DNA from: Argentina anserina
Taxonomy: Eukaryota > Streptophyta > Magnoliopsida > Rosales > Rosaceae
NCBI RefSeq assembly: GCF_933775445.1
Contig: NC_065875.1
Coordinates: 1,364,001 to 1,428,000 of the forward strand
Direction: 5' to 3'
DNA: 64,000 bases
Numbering within the stretch: the stretch's first letter is position 1; the number at the start of each line of letters is the position of its first letter. A program made the position numbers and the translations under genes. The notes under the pieces are model-generated. The model searched no databases and was not told the DNA's origin. It was given only the letters and a program-made list of their open reading frames with translations. Positions 45,113 to 56,425 of the stretch are shown piece by piece.

Positions 45113-46652
45113 TTGCAGGCTCGAAATGGAGTTTCCCCTTCTTGGGGTTGGACTAGTCTCTTACATGGCAGAGCATTATTGCAATCTCATTTGTCGTGGA
45201 GAATTGGAAATGGTTCTTCTGTTCCTGTGTGGAATACTAATTGGATTCCAAGCATGCCTTCAATCAAGCTTCAACATCCTCAAGGGGCAGATCTTTCGAC
45301 TACAGTTTCTCTTTTAATTGATTGGTCTTCTCTATCGTGGAATTTGGATCAGGTTTCACAACATATTACAACTGACCAAGCGGATGCTATTCGAAATATT
45401 CCTCTTCTACCTACTATTGAAGATAGATTGGTATGGCCACTAACTCGGTCCGGCAATTACACGGTTCAGTCTGGTTATCATGCAGCCCATGGCTCCTTCT
45501 CTACTATGGTGGTACCACATTCTCATAGCTCCCATATACCTCATTCCTCTGTATGAAAACGTTTGTGGAGTTTAAATGTTCCTCAGAAAATTATGATGTT
45601 CTTCTGGAAAGCTTGTTCTAATGTGCTACCGACTAGATCTAATCTGTTCTATGGCAAGAAAGTACAGGAGCCTCTCTGTATGCTCTGTCAAAGTTGTCCA
45701 GAATCAATTGAACAAGTGTTGTTTCAGTGTGGGTGGGTACAACAAGCCTGGAGGTTCCATCAATCAGATTTTCGATTAAATCTCCAATAACTCACTCAGC
45801 TGGATACTTGGTTTCATCAACTTTCTTTTCCTACTGCTACTTGTGAGGAGCAGATACAAGAAATACTCAGTTTTCTTTGTTTTTTTTTTCTGTGGCAAAT
45901 ATGGAAACATAGATGCCATTGCCTGGTTTCTCATGCAGCTCCTGATGCTCGTTTGGTTGCTATATCAGCTTTCAGATTGGCAGCAGAATTTATCCAATGT
46001 AAACGTAAGATTCTCCCTGAAGGCCGAGCTTTGCACTCAAATACTAGACCTCCTCCGATACCGAACTGGTTTCCACCTCCATTAAACTTTATTAAGATAA
46101 ACATAGCTGCAGAATGGTCTCAAATCATGCTGGTATTGACTCTGTTGCTTGGAGTTGTTGGGGTTGTGCTATTGAGGGGTTACAGCTCCATGTGTTAGCT
46201 CCTTCAAAGTTGTATGCAGAGGCTCTAGCCTTCTGTTTAGGGATTTTTTATCTCGTAAACTCCAGGCTTTGGTTAGTTCTTCAGAATCCTTCCTCTTTGA
46301 GACGGATTCTTCCCATCTTATCGAGCTCATCCATGATTCCACTCGAGTATCAGACTGGTCTGTTGAACCTCTGGTGCTTCTTATTCGAGCTCAGATAGTT
46401 GCTTTCCCCTCGTCAAACTGGTCTACGATCAGTACTTCTGCTAATCATGTTGCAGTTTCTGGAGCTAGATTAGCCTTACAGAGGGAAAATATGGAGTTCC
46501 AGCTTTGCCATCCTCTTCCCTCCCTTTATGCTTTTCCTTGTGTGGGATCCAATAATGTTGTTTAGTTTCATTTAGTTTGTTCCCAGTACTCTGGTTGTAT
46601 CTTTCCTTCTATTGTAGTATTGTAGTGTTTTCTCCTCGTCGAAGAAAAAAAA
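45113..46652 (+). pseudogene. 5'-truncated LINE: zinc-binding RT tail and RNase H-like region
   Basis: Plus-strand remnants of the 3' end of a plant non-LTR retrotransposon ORF2. The frame 45113-45556 has LSWRIGNGSSVPVWNTNWIP and RSGNYTVQSGYHAA, which lead into the zf-RVT domain. 45563-45790 has VPQKIMMFFWKACSNVLPT and CMLCQSCPESIEQVLFQC. An RNase H-like segment begins near PLNFIKINIAAEW (about 46079-46117), where the usual first catalytic aspartate is not seen. Stops (TGA at 45554, TAA near 45788) and frameshifts near 45890, 46110 and 46250 kill it. It ends with a short A-rich tail at about 46643-46652. No target duplication was found. It is a dead insertion. Confidence 0.85.
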
Positions 46653-46654
46653 CA

Positions 46655-47500
46655 GTGTCGTGGTGCGTCTCGTTGAATTTGATGTGATCAAGATTTTAAC
46701 AAGGTTTGTCAAAAAAAAAAAACTTAACAAGGTCATCTTGAGTTTAAGTTTAAGACTTTGAGGAAATATGTTGTCGATTTTTCTACTTCTGTTGGCAGCA
46801 CGAGTTGATACTACAGCTTTTGCCGTTTTGGATAGTATTTTTTTAAGTGCTATTTAGGTATGATAAGGCACTAAAAGAATATTTTTTGTATTTGTCAAAT
46901 AAAATTTATATGCATATGAGTTGCAACACAATTCCATGTTATATTGTTCTTATGGAGTTATGGGTATGCAGTGAATCCAGTGATGCAGGAGGCTGTGGAG
47001 TGTAAACTCAATCGTCTGTAAAAACGCAGGCACTTTCCCTTGTCGACCTTGCTAGCTAGTTACCGGAATCTTATTGCCCCATGCCTCCTCCCTATATATA
47101 GATGGCCGGATCAGATCGATGCAGTAAATTCTAAAAGATCGAGCACCTCCTCAGGTCGGTCGACATGAGTTTATGCAATCCTCATTACAAAACACAGAGC
47201 TATGTATTTATGTGTTATTTGCGCTCAATTGCATACATTTGTTCTTCTATTTTCAATGTGTTTTACTCTTTCATTGTAGTCTAGAGATGACTGTTTAAGA
47301 GATCGGGCCGGCAAAGCCCAACGTCTGTGAGATGATTTGTTAACAAACCCGAGTTATTTAGAAGCATGTTGCCCCAAATCAGTGACTTACTGTTTGTTTT
47401 CGATGAAAAATGTATGACGAAGTTGGGCTAATGTATCATATCATCTAACGAAATAAAGGCAGTAGGTACGTAGTAGTTAATCTTATGTTACCTAGTTCCA
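46655..47500. repeat. Local duplication, copy C2 (partner at 38690-39400)
   Basis: Begins at or just after the LINE tail and follows C1 block by block, with extra sequence in places (for example near 46840-46870 and 47225-47250). The two copies flank the protease gene and the LINE, about 8 kb apart and in the same orientation. Confidence 0.8.
46696..46732 (+). mobile_element. Micro-insertion with poly(A) tail and 9-bp target duplication
   Basis: TTAACAAGG occurs at 46696-46704 and 46724-46732. The 19 bases between are TTTGTC followed by 12 A and a C. Copy C1 near 38731-38750 has the site once (TTTTAACGAGGTCATCTTG), so the empty allele is visible in the same window. Confidence 0.65.
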
Positions 47501-47776
47501 ACAATGGCACCATGACTTCACTAAATGCAACATGACTTGACTATATATGTTGTAAACCCAACAGTTACATACGTGATAAGTACTAGTCGATGTGACTGCT
47601 ATTTGTGGCGACATTGTAACTAAAATAGCTTCATTAACATAGAATTTTGAAGAGGTAAGATTTTGGCTTTCTGATGTGGGCACCCAGAAGATTGCTCTGG
47701 GCACCCATATCTCCACCTATCGGAGAAGAGTGATGGTTCCTGGTAACTCATATCAACCACAACAACGTCAATGGTG

Positions 47777-48250
47777 ACTCTTCCCTAATGGATTCCTTGA
47801 CATCATCACCATCGACATCCCCTTTCCTCAGCAAGATCTCCACTAGGACAAATCCCAGATCACCGCCGTGAGATCACCTTCTTCTTCGGCGGCGCCATCA
47901 CCGTTGCCCATCACTCCGCCGTCCTCACCCTCCTCTGTTCGAAGCTCGGTTGCCAAAACGAGCTCACCACCGATGACAACCCTGCTCTAGAGCTCCGTGT
48001 AAACCAGAACGGCCTCGACCTCACCCACTGCTCCGCCTTTGTAGATCCGACCATCTCGTCATTCACCTCCTTCACATGCTCGAACGACGACGACATTAGA
48101 GATGACTCTAGGTCTCCACTGATGGAGGAGAAATCAAAATCAAGAGGTCGCCTTGAAACCAGATTAAATAATTTAGGCGGTGGCATTCGTGTAATTATGA
48201 TCAAATATGTGGGCAACACTTTAACCTTTTTTCATCTGACTTTTTTCTAA
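47777..48250 (+). pseudogene. GC-rich coding-like remnant, unidentified
   Basis: Open for about 157 codons with a base composition unlike the AT-rich surroundings. Recognisable stretches are EITFFFGGAITVAHHSAVLT and NPALELRVNQNGLDLTHC. An upstream segment in another frame suggests a frameshift near 47825. There is no convincing start codon, and I do not recognise the family. A minus-strand frame (48219-47911) overlaps and is probably its shadow. Confidence 0.3.
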
Positions 48251-50003
48251 TTTGATGTATGAAATGTGACTTTTTATTAAAAAAAACCCTTTTTAAAAAT
48301 CTCTATAGTCCGAATATATAAAGTAAAAATTAATTTAATAAAAAAAATTGTTAAAATGATTAATAGTTTATCAAATATATAAAAGAAATAGTGAATAAAA
48401 TTCATAATACAAATTAAGGGGAAGTAATTATTTAAACTTATCATTTTAAAAGTTACTTTAAACATGAAATTATACCAAATTTAGAAAATGAATAAATATA
48501 GAATTCTAGCTAAAATATGCATAGTAGCAAACTAAACGATTATCATCAATTTAGTTGGAATAATAATAAAAATCTCTATAAATGAATAATTTATTAATTT
48601 ATCGATAATATAATAATTCCATTAAAGTAATAATTTTGACATTATTCATTTATAGAGATTTTATTGTATTTATGAATAGAATATGAAAAATGATTGAGGC
48701 TAGGTATACCACTTGACTTGCCAAGTTACCAACTAGCTTCCATCCCTAGGTGGTGGAGTACTTATGTTTACATATATCTACTCGAGTACTTATATATACA
48801 TATATATTTCTATTTTCTAGTTCTAGCTAGGCAATGCATATGCTTGTCTATTCGTTCGATCCTCAAATGTCTTTAATGTTGAGATTGATATAGATTTCCA
48901 AATCTAATGCTCTTCTTGGAGTGGCTTTAGAAAGCAGCAAGCATCTAATCATGCCACTTTATTGGTCCATATCAACAAGAACCTCCAAGCACTTCAGCTA
49001 ATCAAAATGACGAGGGCCGTGCATGCCTCCATTCGACTTGTTTTCAACGATATGCTTCTTAATTAATTAACTAATTAAGATGAAATCAAACATCATTGAA
49101 TCATTAGTTTAATTTTGAGTGGTTATCAATTACACTGCCATATTGGACCTTTCGTTCTTGTTGTTCCAACTCTGGTGAAGATCATGCCGAATCAAAGTAA
49201 ATTACCAACCAATTAAGATTTATTAATCTTCATTTTAACTTTACCTTGATGTCACTCGATCGATAGGATAGTATATCCTTACTAAAGGCGGTCCTTAACT
49301 TTCATTCATAATGATGTAGCTACGTTTACTTGATAACGTTGGAGATAAGAACGATGAGAGATTGAAGAAGAAATTGGGTGTGGACAGAGGAAATTAACGT
49401 ACTCATAAAATTTTAAATGATACATTTTATTTATTTATTAGTATCATCTTGTTTACTTCTTTGTGTCGATGGACTATTTAGTTCTCGTGGTCGTTAACGC
49501 TGATTTTATGATGAATTTGCATGTTTGGTTCATTTGTTTACTTGAGATAAGGATGAAGAAGAAAATGGTGGAGAAAAAAGATACAGAAAGGAACTATAGA
49601 TATACATCTGCTACTTTTCATTCCCTCTTTAATTGTTGTCAAAAATCAAGATAAGGTGGAAAGGACCCAAATTAGTAAATTGTTTACATGCAACTTGGAG
49701 TTATGATATGAAGAAGATGTGAATACTTCCATGAAGATTTTTGAAATGAAAGCAACACACTAATTTATATAATTTCTTACGTTTCATTATGTTGTTACAT
49801 ATATATACATCTATTGAGTGTCACTTACTATTATCATTTAAAGTTTACTTTTGTATTTTGTAATCAAACAAAGCTTTTGCATTGGTAAAACATAACAAAA
49901 AACTTGATCAATGTTATCAAGTTTTGGTGTGGGTGGCCAATGAGCTCCAGGGAACTATACATAAGGCTGAAACGATATAAAGATTAGTCAAAACTCAAAA
50001 GAG

Positions 50004-50042
<39 letters not shown>

Positions 50043-50590
50043 TTTTTCATCAATTATATATTTCGATGAGTACACACTGTACACTTCCCTCAGTGCATCA
50101 TTACAAATTTACAATTGATATATTTTTCTTTTTATTGCTCAAGTCGATCAACTTCTATAGAAAATGTCTAGCTAGGCCATTGTTCTTGAACCGTCTTCGT
50201 GAGATTTGTTGTAATCTGATTATCTATCCTCTAATAATTAGATTATGGTTTGTCAACCAAAACGTGTGTCAAAATACATAAATATTTTTTCCGCTATATA
50301 TTATTTTAAAATGAGATTATATAATTCAAGTTCAAGAAGATAAAAGCCAAAATAAATAAAAAATTCATCTATTCTCTAATAATCATAAGAGGGTTTGTCA
50401 ACCAAAACGTATGTGAAAATATATAAACACAATTCCACCATATGCTATTTAAAAATGAGATTATATAATTCAGGGACAATAAGGTAAAAACTAAAATTAG
50501 AATAGAAATAAAAAAATTCATCTACATATAATTTCCCCCTAAAACTGCCCACTTTTTGTTCACACACGTAGTGGGTGTGGGTTCTTCTTA
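48251..50590. other. AT-rich intergenic DNA with simple repeats
   Basis: Contains (TA)n(TG)n at 50004-50042 and a two-unit direct repeat at about 50225-50525 (period 145, with GGTTTGTCAACCAAAACGT at 50247 and 50392). Short frames have no recognisable content. No gene is seen. Confidence 0.6.
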
Positions 50591-51691
50591 GATAAAAAGA
50601 AACTTTATTTCACCAAAATGATAATACAATTACACCAAGTTGAACACTCGATGAAAGAACTAAATTCCCCACTCTCGTTCCTAAAAAAATATTAGTCACA
50701 TGACTATCACAAGAAGCAATAGACATGAGCCAAGAATGCTCAATCCTGAATCAATGAAAAACTGATTCCAAAAGTAGTCGATATCGTACTCGTCGCCAAC
50801 CTCAAGAAGATAATCGCTCCAATAGCATCACATACCCAAACATCTGACATATTTGCAGAGACAATCTCCTCATTACATTGACACCCAGAAAGAACCGACA
50901 TTAAGATAATCTCTGGACATGACATCCACCATAAACACGTGCACTCCACAATATAACCAAACCCAACATATCAACATCCTAAACCCTTGCTCTAGGAGGA
51001 GGGATGACAAAACCAACACAAATAAGAAAACAAAAAAACTATTTGACCCAAGCCCAAGCCCAAAGAGCCTAAGCACCCACAGCTAGAACTCTGTCGAAAA
51101 AATTAGTTTTGGAGCCTGCCTGAGACGTAGAAAGCATCGGACAACGACAACATCGCCCAGTCGCCGACGACATCTCCCGCCCAAGAACCCCTCCATATTT
51201 GCGGCAAAGTGATAGCACCCATCAAGATTCAAACAAACAAAACAAGGCATCACTCGACCCATAATCAATCCCTGCAATCAAGCCGACGCTGTCGTTGCTT
51301 CCCCCTCGATCTCCTACTGCCGCATAGCCCCATCATCATCTGCCAACAAGCATGGCCATTAGCTTAAAGGGACGCCGAAATCTCACTGCCGACGACTACA
51401 TCATCAACCCGAACCCAACACATTATCTCCGACCACACCAGAACCGCTATCCTCAAGAGAACCGCCACCAAACAACCTCAGCGCTAAGCCCCGACCGGAC
51501 CAAGCACAACTCATGTCCGACGGCAACGTCAAAGGACGCGTCGCCGGATGGAAACAAATTTTTTTCTGAGAAACCCAAGAGAATTCCGACTATCGCGGAG
51601 CTCCCAATATGTCAACCTGTTTGCTTCTTCGAAGACGACCCTTTTAAACTGAGGAATTTTTTAGTCCTCCTAGCGAACTACATGGCAATCT
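50591..51691 (-). mobile_element. Possible 3' end of a non-LTR element or retrogene (minus strand)
   Basis: GC content rises from about 50700 to 51650. On the minus strand the stretch ends in GGTGAAATAAAGTTTC followed by TTTTTATCT (50591-50620), a tail style seen in some plant LINEs. Frames on both strands (50740-50949 minus, 51352-51729 plus) show no domain I can name. The call is tentative. Confidence 0.25.
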
Positions 51692-51997
51692 CCAGTGGTA
51701 CTCAATTCCGATCATCATTTGGCACTTAGGATTTAATTTTAAAAAAAATCATATTTGAGCCATTTTATTAAAGACTATTTTGGGTTTCTTTCTAAAACCC
51801 TACACCCTACACTCTAATACTCTAAACTCTAAAACATAAACCCTAAACCCTAAACTCTAAACTCTAAACTCGAAATTATAGTTCAAAATTATCAGTACTC
51901 ATGAAGGTCATTTCACAAATACCAAAAATATATAAAATTATAATTTTAGTATAATAAATCCATATGTCAAAATATAACAAGTGATAAGAACCACTGG
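51692..51997. mobile_element. MITE with telomere-like interior, copy 2
   Basis: Inverted ends CCAGTGGTAC (left) and the reverse of GAACCACTGG (right). The core matches 40600-40930: ATTAAAGACTATTTTGGG, then CCCTACACCCTACACTC and several CCCTAAA/CTCTAAA units, then GTCATTTCACAAATA. It lacks the CACTA insertion of copy 1. Confidence 0.5.
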
Positions 51998-54050
51998 ATA
52001 TTGTCAACTGATTCTTCGTGAGCACTGAAATTGTTTTCCTTTAAACTAGGGGATTACCACATAGTGGGTGGTGGTTGTTTGTATTTTCTAACAAAAAGAT
52101 AATGACTTCGAATTAATTTAATTCAAAACATAGTGATTAGTATTGGCCATTTAAACCCAAAGGCCATTGTTGGCCACTAAATTTCTGCCGTATATAAGTG
52201 GAACTTTCATAGGTAGGGGCCTAATGCAGAAAGAGCCAATCAAGAGTGACATAAATTAACCAATGCTAATCACAATTTGGTTTGGCCAGTATGTTTTCAA
52301 TTGAGAAAGACAGGTTTAACGTTCATATCTTAAAGATCAAGCTAGAACATAAGAACAAAGTGGAAGCTTCTTAGTAAGATTATAAAACAAATTCGTTTGG
52401 TCAACAATATATGCGCTAATTGATTTTTGATACGAGTGATAGCTAGTGATTAGGTTTATGTTGTCTCGTCTCATCTCTACAATAAAGAAAATATTTATAT
52501 AATACGTTGTCATACTCATGCAGCCAATGAGAAATTCGTATCGTTCCTCTATATATTTATACTGAATTTCGTAGTACATTACATGTCGGTATTTCATCGA
52601 TGACCTATTACAAAGCAAACCATTAAGGTCTCCTTGGTCTCCTTCACCGTCCATCCTATTTCGTGACATCACATATTTGCTACCTATAGGCCCCAGGAAT
52701 TTCTAATTATGGAGTGACAGAAAAACTATGTTTTACGTAGAGGAGGGTTGTGACGGGGAAGGGAGGCGTGGAAGAGAGCATGCGTAACGAAGCGCTTACC
52801 TAACACAAGCAAGTAGGCCATCACTTGGTCCCCGTGGCAGGCCCCGTTAAGTATCTCCCAACGAACTTTGTTTGGTTGGGCCGTTGGGGAGGAGAAGAAT
52901 CTCCCATATCTAAAATTTAGGTTGCGATTGTTTTATGAGAAATTTTAAATACATACTCAAATCTTTTAATACACACATATTTAATAAATTATTTATTTCA
53001 ATTCTCATTTCAACATTTTAATTGAATACACCACATAAAGTATTTAAATATCCTTGAATTAAACAATAAAAATAAAAACATCTAATTATTTGATTATACA
53101 AGACTACTTTTTAGTGTGATTAATATATTAATATATATTAATATCTTCTAGATGTTCATATCGATTATTGTTTATTCTTACAAACCATTATAGATCACAC
53201 TAGTTCTTTTAAAATTCTTTAAGCATAAAAATGATAAACTAAATGAATAATATATATAAGATGAATTGATTGATTGAAGAAGATGAACATTTTAATTTTA
53301 CTATAAATTTTCTTATTTTCTTAATTTAATTGTTTCAAAAAATAAATTCTTCTCTGTTTTGATGATTTAATTTGTTTTTAATTTTCTGAATTATTACATG
53401 TACATATTTTGGTCATTTAACATACATGTAAAATCTTATTTAAATTATTAAATAATAGGAGTGTGTATTAAGAGTTTATGGATGTGTATTTAAAACTTCT
53501 CTTGTTTAATTTTCCCAAGTACATAATCATTATATGTGCAACAAAATTCAAATAAGGACAGATGTGCGCAAATTAGTCATCAAACATTCAAACACGTACT
53601 CTCACAAAAATGACACACAAAAACCATGACAATTGTACACCCTTCCTCAAATTAGATATTGACTATTGAATTATTTGTTGAGCGAAGAAACTAATAAATA
53701 CTAGATATCTCTCAAAATTTAGTTTGCTAAAATGTCCCAAATAAGATTAACATATTTAATACCACATTGATATTATCAACTTCAACGTCTTCATCAGTTA
53801 ATCCTTAATTAGGGAGTAACATATTGAAAATATTAATTGGTACAACATATTCACTCCCAATATCAGAAATATGGATCCCTAGCGGAAATAAGGAAACCCT
53901 GCACCCATGCTAGGAAAATTAGTTACCCCTCCTCGAACACGCAAGGCGATGGGAGAACCCACTCGGGCCTCGTTTGCCCATTCATGTATATGATTGAACG
54001 ACCAAAACCAACGTCAACCGTGCCCCCATTTAACTTGGCTAATGCTCTTA
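51998..54050. other. Intergenic, no gene recognised
   Basis: AT-rich. The frame at 53837-54115 includes a less AT-rich patch (53870-54040) that might be a relic exon, but nothing is recognisable. Frame 52337-52672 has no recognisable content. Confidence 0.5.
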
Positions 54051-54925
54051 AGGTCATCTCCAACTCATTCTTATTAAGGGCTAAAAGACTAAATTTTAGC
54101 CATAACCATCTCTAACACATCTAATTAAGGGCTAAAAGACCATAATAAAAGGGACTAAAAAGCATTATTCAGGGCTATTTTAGCCCTTAACAATGTTTTT
54201 TACCCATTTGAGTGAGATTTGATTTCATTTGTTTATTCAATATGACCTCCATATCTAATTCTCATTAGCAACTACATTTAATTTTAATTATAAATTTTTA
54301 TTAGTACAATTAATTTAAATTTTTTATGATTAATATAATTAACTTTAATTTTGATGATTAATACAATTTTTTTGTAATTAGTACAATTTTTTAAATTTTA
54401 ATTAATTATTATAGTTAATTTTAATTTTATATGATTAATACAATTAATTTGATTTTAATTTATATGATTAACACAATTAATTTTAATTTTAATTAGCTAA
54501 TACAATAAATTATTATTTTCAGGATTAAAATTTGGAATGAATTAAAGAAAATAATGCATGTATGTGTGTATCAACCTCACTATATTTCTCTATTTGACAA
54601 CACATTTGATTGATCATTATTGCCTTTAAGTTATTCAATATAAGAGGTAGATAAATTCACAATGTCATTGTTTCATTTTTTTTATTTTGTTAAATATATA
54701 CTATTACATCAAATATGGTTGAATGAGAGAAATCAGAGAGAATAATAATTTCGATTAAAATATATATAAAAATGTCAAAATTAATTTCTTAATTACGAAA
54801 ATAACTTATTTACTTGAAATAATAATATAATACAAAATTATATTACTTAAACATATAATAACAGACTTAAATCTTAAATTATAATTTAAAGCTAAAAATT
54901 TAGTCATATAGATTGGAGACGGTTA
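54051..54925. mobile_element. AT-rich MITE with GTCATCTCCAA-type ends
   Basis: Left end GGTCATCTCCAACTC and right end (minus strand) ACCGTCTCCAATC are imperfect inverted repeats. Next to them are internal AGGGCTAAAAGACTAAATTTTAG and its partial reverse near 54885. TTA lies next to both ends, which would fit a 3-bp Harbinger-type duplication. The interior (54280-54900) is extremely AT-rich with repeated TTTTAATTTTAATTA-like text. Confidence 0.55.
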
Positions 54926-55604
54926 ATGTTATATCGATAAATAATTTAATTTTTCAAAACTAAAATTTTAATTTTTCGGGTTAGAAATGGCTTAACAAAG
55001 TTGTTTTCCAAAGCATTGATAGTGCGGGAAAACAGTGTCTCGAAGCCAAAATATGGAAAAGCAAAAATGATTGTTGGGCACATAGACCGCATATTCCAGC
55101 TGCCAACCACGGCAACAAATCTCCTGAACATTATTTTGGTGATCCCAACGTGCCCAATTTCTGCGGCGCGGCGCTCGCCGTTTTCACCTCCCCTAAATTA
55201 CGTAACTACCTCTCCTCCCCCCAATCATTACCAATCAGAAGTTCCCGCGAAATTACGTCACCACCCTCGTGAGCATTCGAAGAAACCCAGGACAAACATT
55301 TTAGCCTGTACGACGCGTCGTATGTTCGTACCTAATTTGACGCATCTGGGAGGCCGTCCTGTGTGCACTTGCAGGGGGTGCGTGCAAATGAATCTTGGTC
55401 CGTCCGTTTTTATTATATACCTCTGTGATTGATTGCTACATTTCTTTGTTGTATTTGGGGGAGTTTTTGGTCACTATCGACTTAGAGGCAGGTGCATATC
55501 ACTTTCCTACATGAGTCTCATGAAGTCATGATGCAATGTAAATTGACAAACGAGTGTCACCTGCTCACCACCAATCTAGTGTACGTTCAAGTCAGTCAAT
55601 TCAT
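54926..55604. other. Intergenic; frame 55001-55432 unassigned
   Basis: A 143-codon plus-strand frame exists, in a segment of higher GC than the flanks, but it has no family feature, membrane segment or conserved motif that I can name. I leave it as unsupported. Confidence 0.3.
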
Positions 55605-56425
55605 CTAACCTATGCTCTTTCCTCCTCCATTAATACCCACCGTTCGTTTTGGTAATTGACCCACTTGAGGTGATCGGGTGCTGTTTGAGTAGCCAAAGAC
55701 CCAAAGTGTGCGATTAGATACCTGAGAATTCGAAAAATCTTCTTTTTTCACTAAGCCAAAAACTTTAAAAGAAAATTTAAAAAATCATGTGTTTTAGTGG
55801 AGAAGAAATTTAAACTTTATTTTTTGAAATTGCGAGTTAGATCTATTGGCATTGTCTCAGCTGCATCTTTTTGTTTTTTATAGAGTCAGCTGCATTAGAG
55901 CATCTCATTATGAACAACAATGTCCTCAAAAGGTTGATAGATCAGAATAGGTCTCCACTATTCACTACAAAGAATAAATTTAGAATGATTCAATCAGCAA
56001 ATTCGGAATCATATTTAAGGGTTTCACATCTGAGCTCTTTCCTCTAACCTTTACTCTTTCCTCCTCCATTAATACCTATCGTTCGTTTTGGTTCTTGACC
56101 CACTTGAGGTGATCGGCTGCTGTTTGAGTTGCCATTTGCCAAAGTGTTTGATTAGATGCTTGAGAAAAATATTATTTTTTCACTAAACCAACTTTAAAAG
56201 AAAATTACAAACCATGTGTTTTAGTGGAGAAGAAATTTAAACTTTTTTTTTAATTCCGAGTTAGATCTATTGGCATTGTCTTAGCTGCATCTTCATTATT
56301 TTTAAAGTGTCAGCTGCATCTCATTATGAACAGCAATATCCTTAACAGGTTCATAGGTCCATAAACTAATTTTAATTAGAGATCATGTCAGATTACTTCT
56401 GGGGGTTTCACATCTGAGCTCTTAC
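55605..56425. repeat. Two-unit tandem duplication, period about 439 bp
   Basis: CTAACCT...CTCTTTCCTCCTCC starts units at 55605 and 56044. Both contain CCACTTGAGGTGATCGG, GTTAGATCTATTGGCATTG and end near GGGTTTCACATCTGAGCTC (56019 and 56402). The second unit is shorter by small deletions. Confidence 0.9.

Noticed and set aside
55001..55432. 143-residue plus-strand frame
   Set aside because: No recognisable protein feature. Composition alone is not enough.
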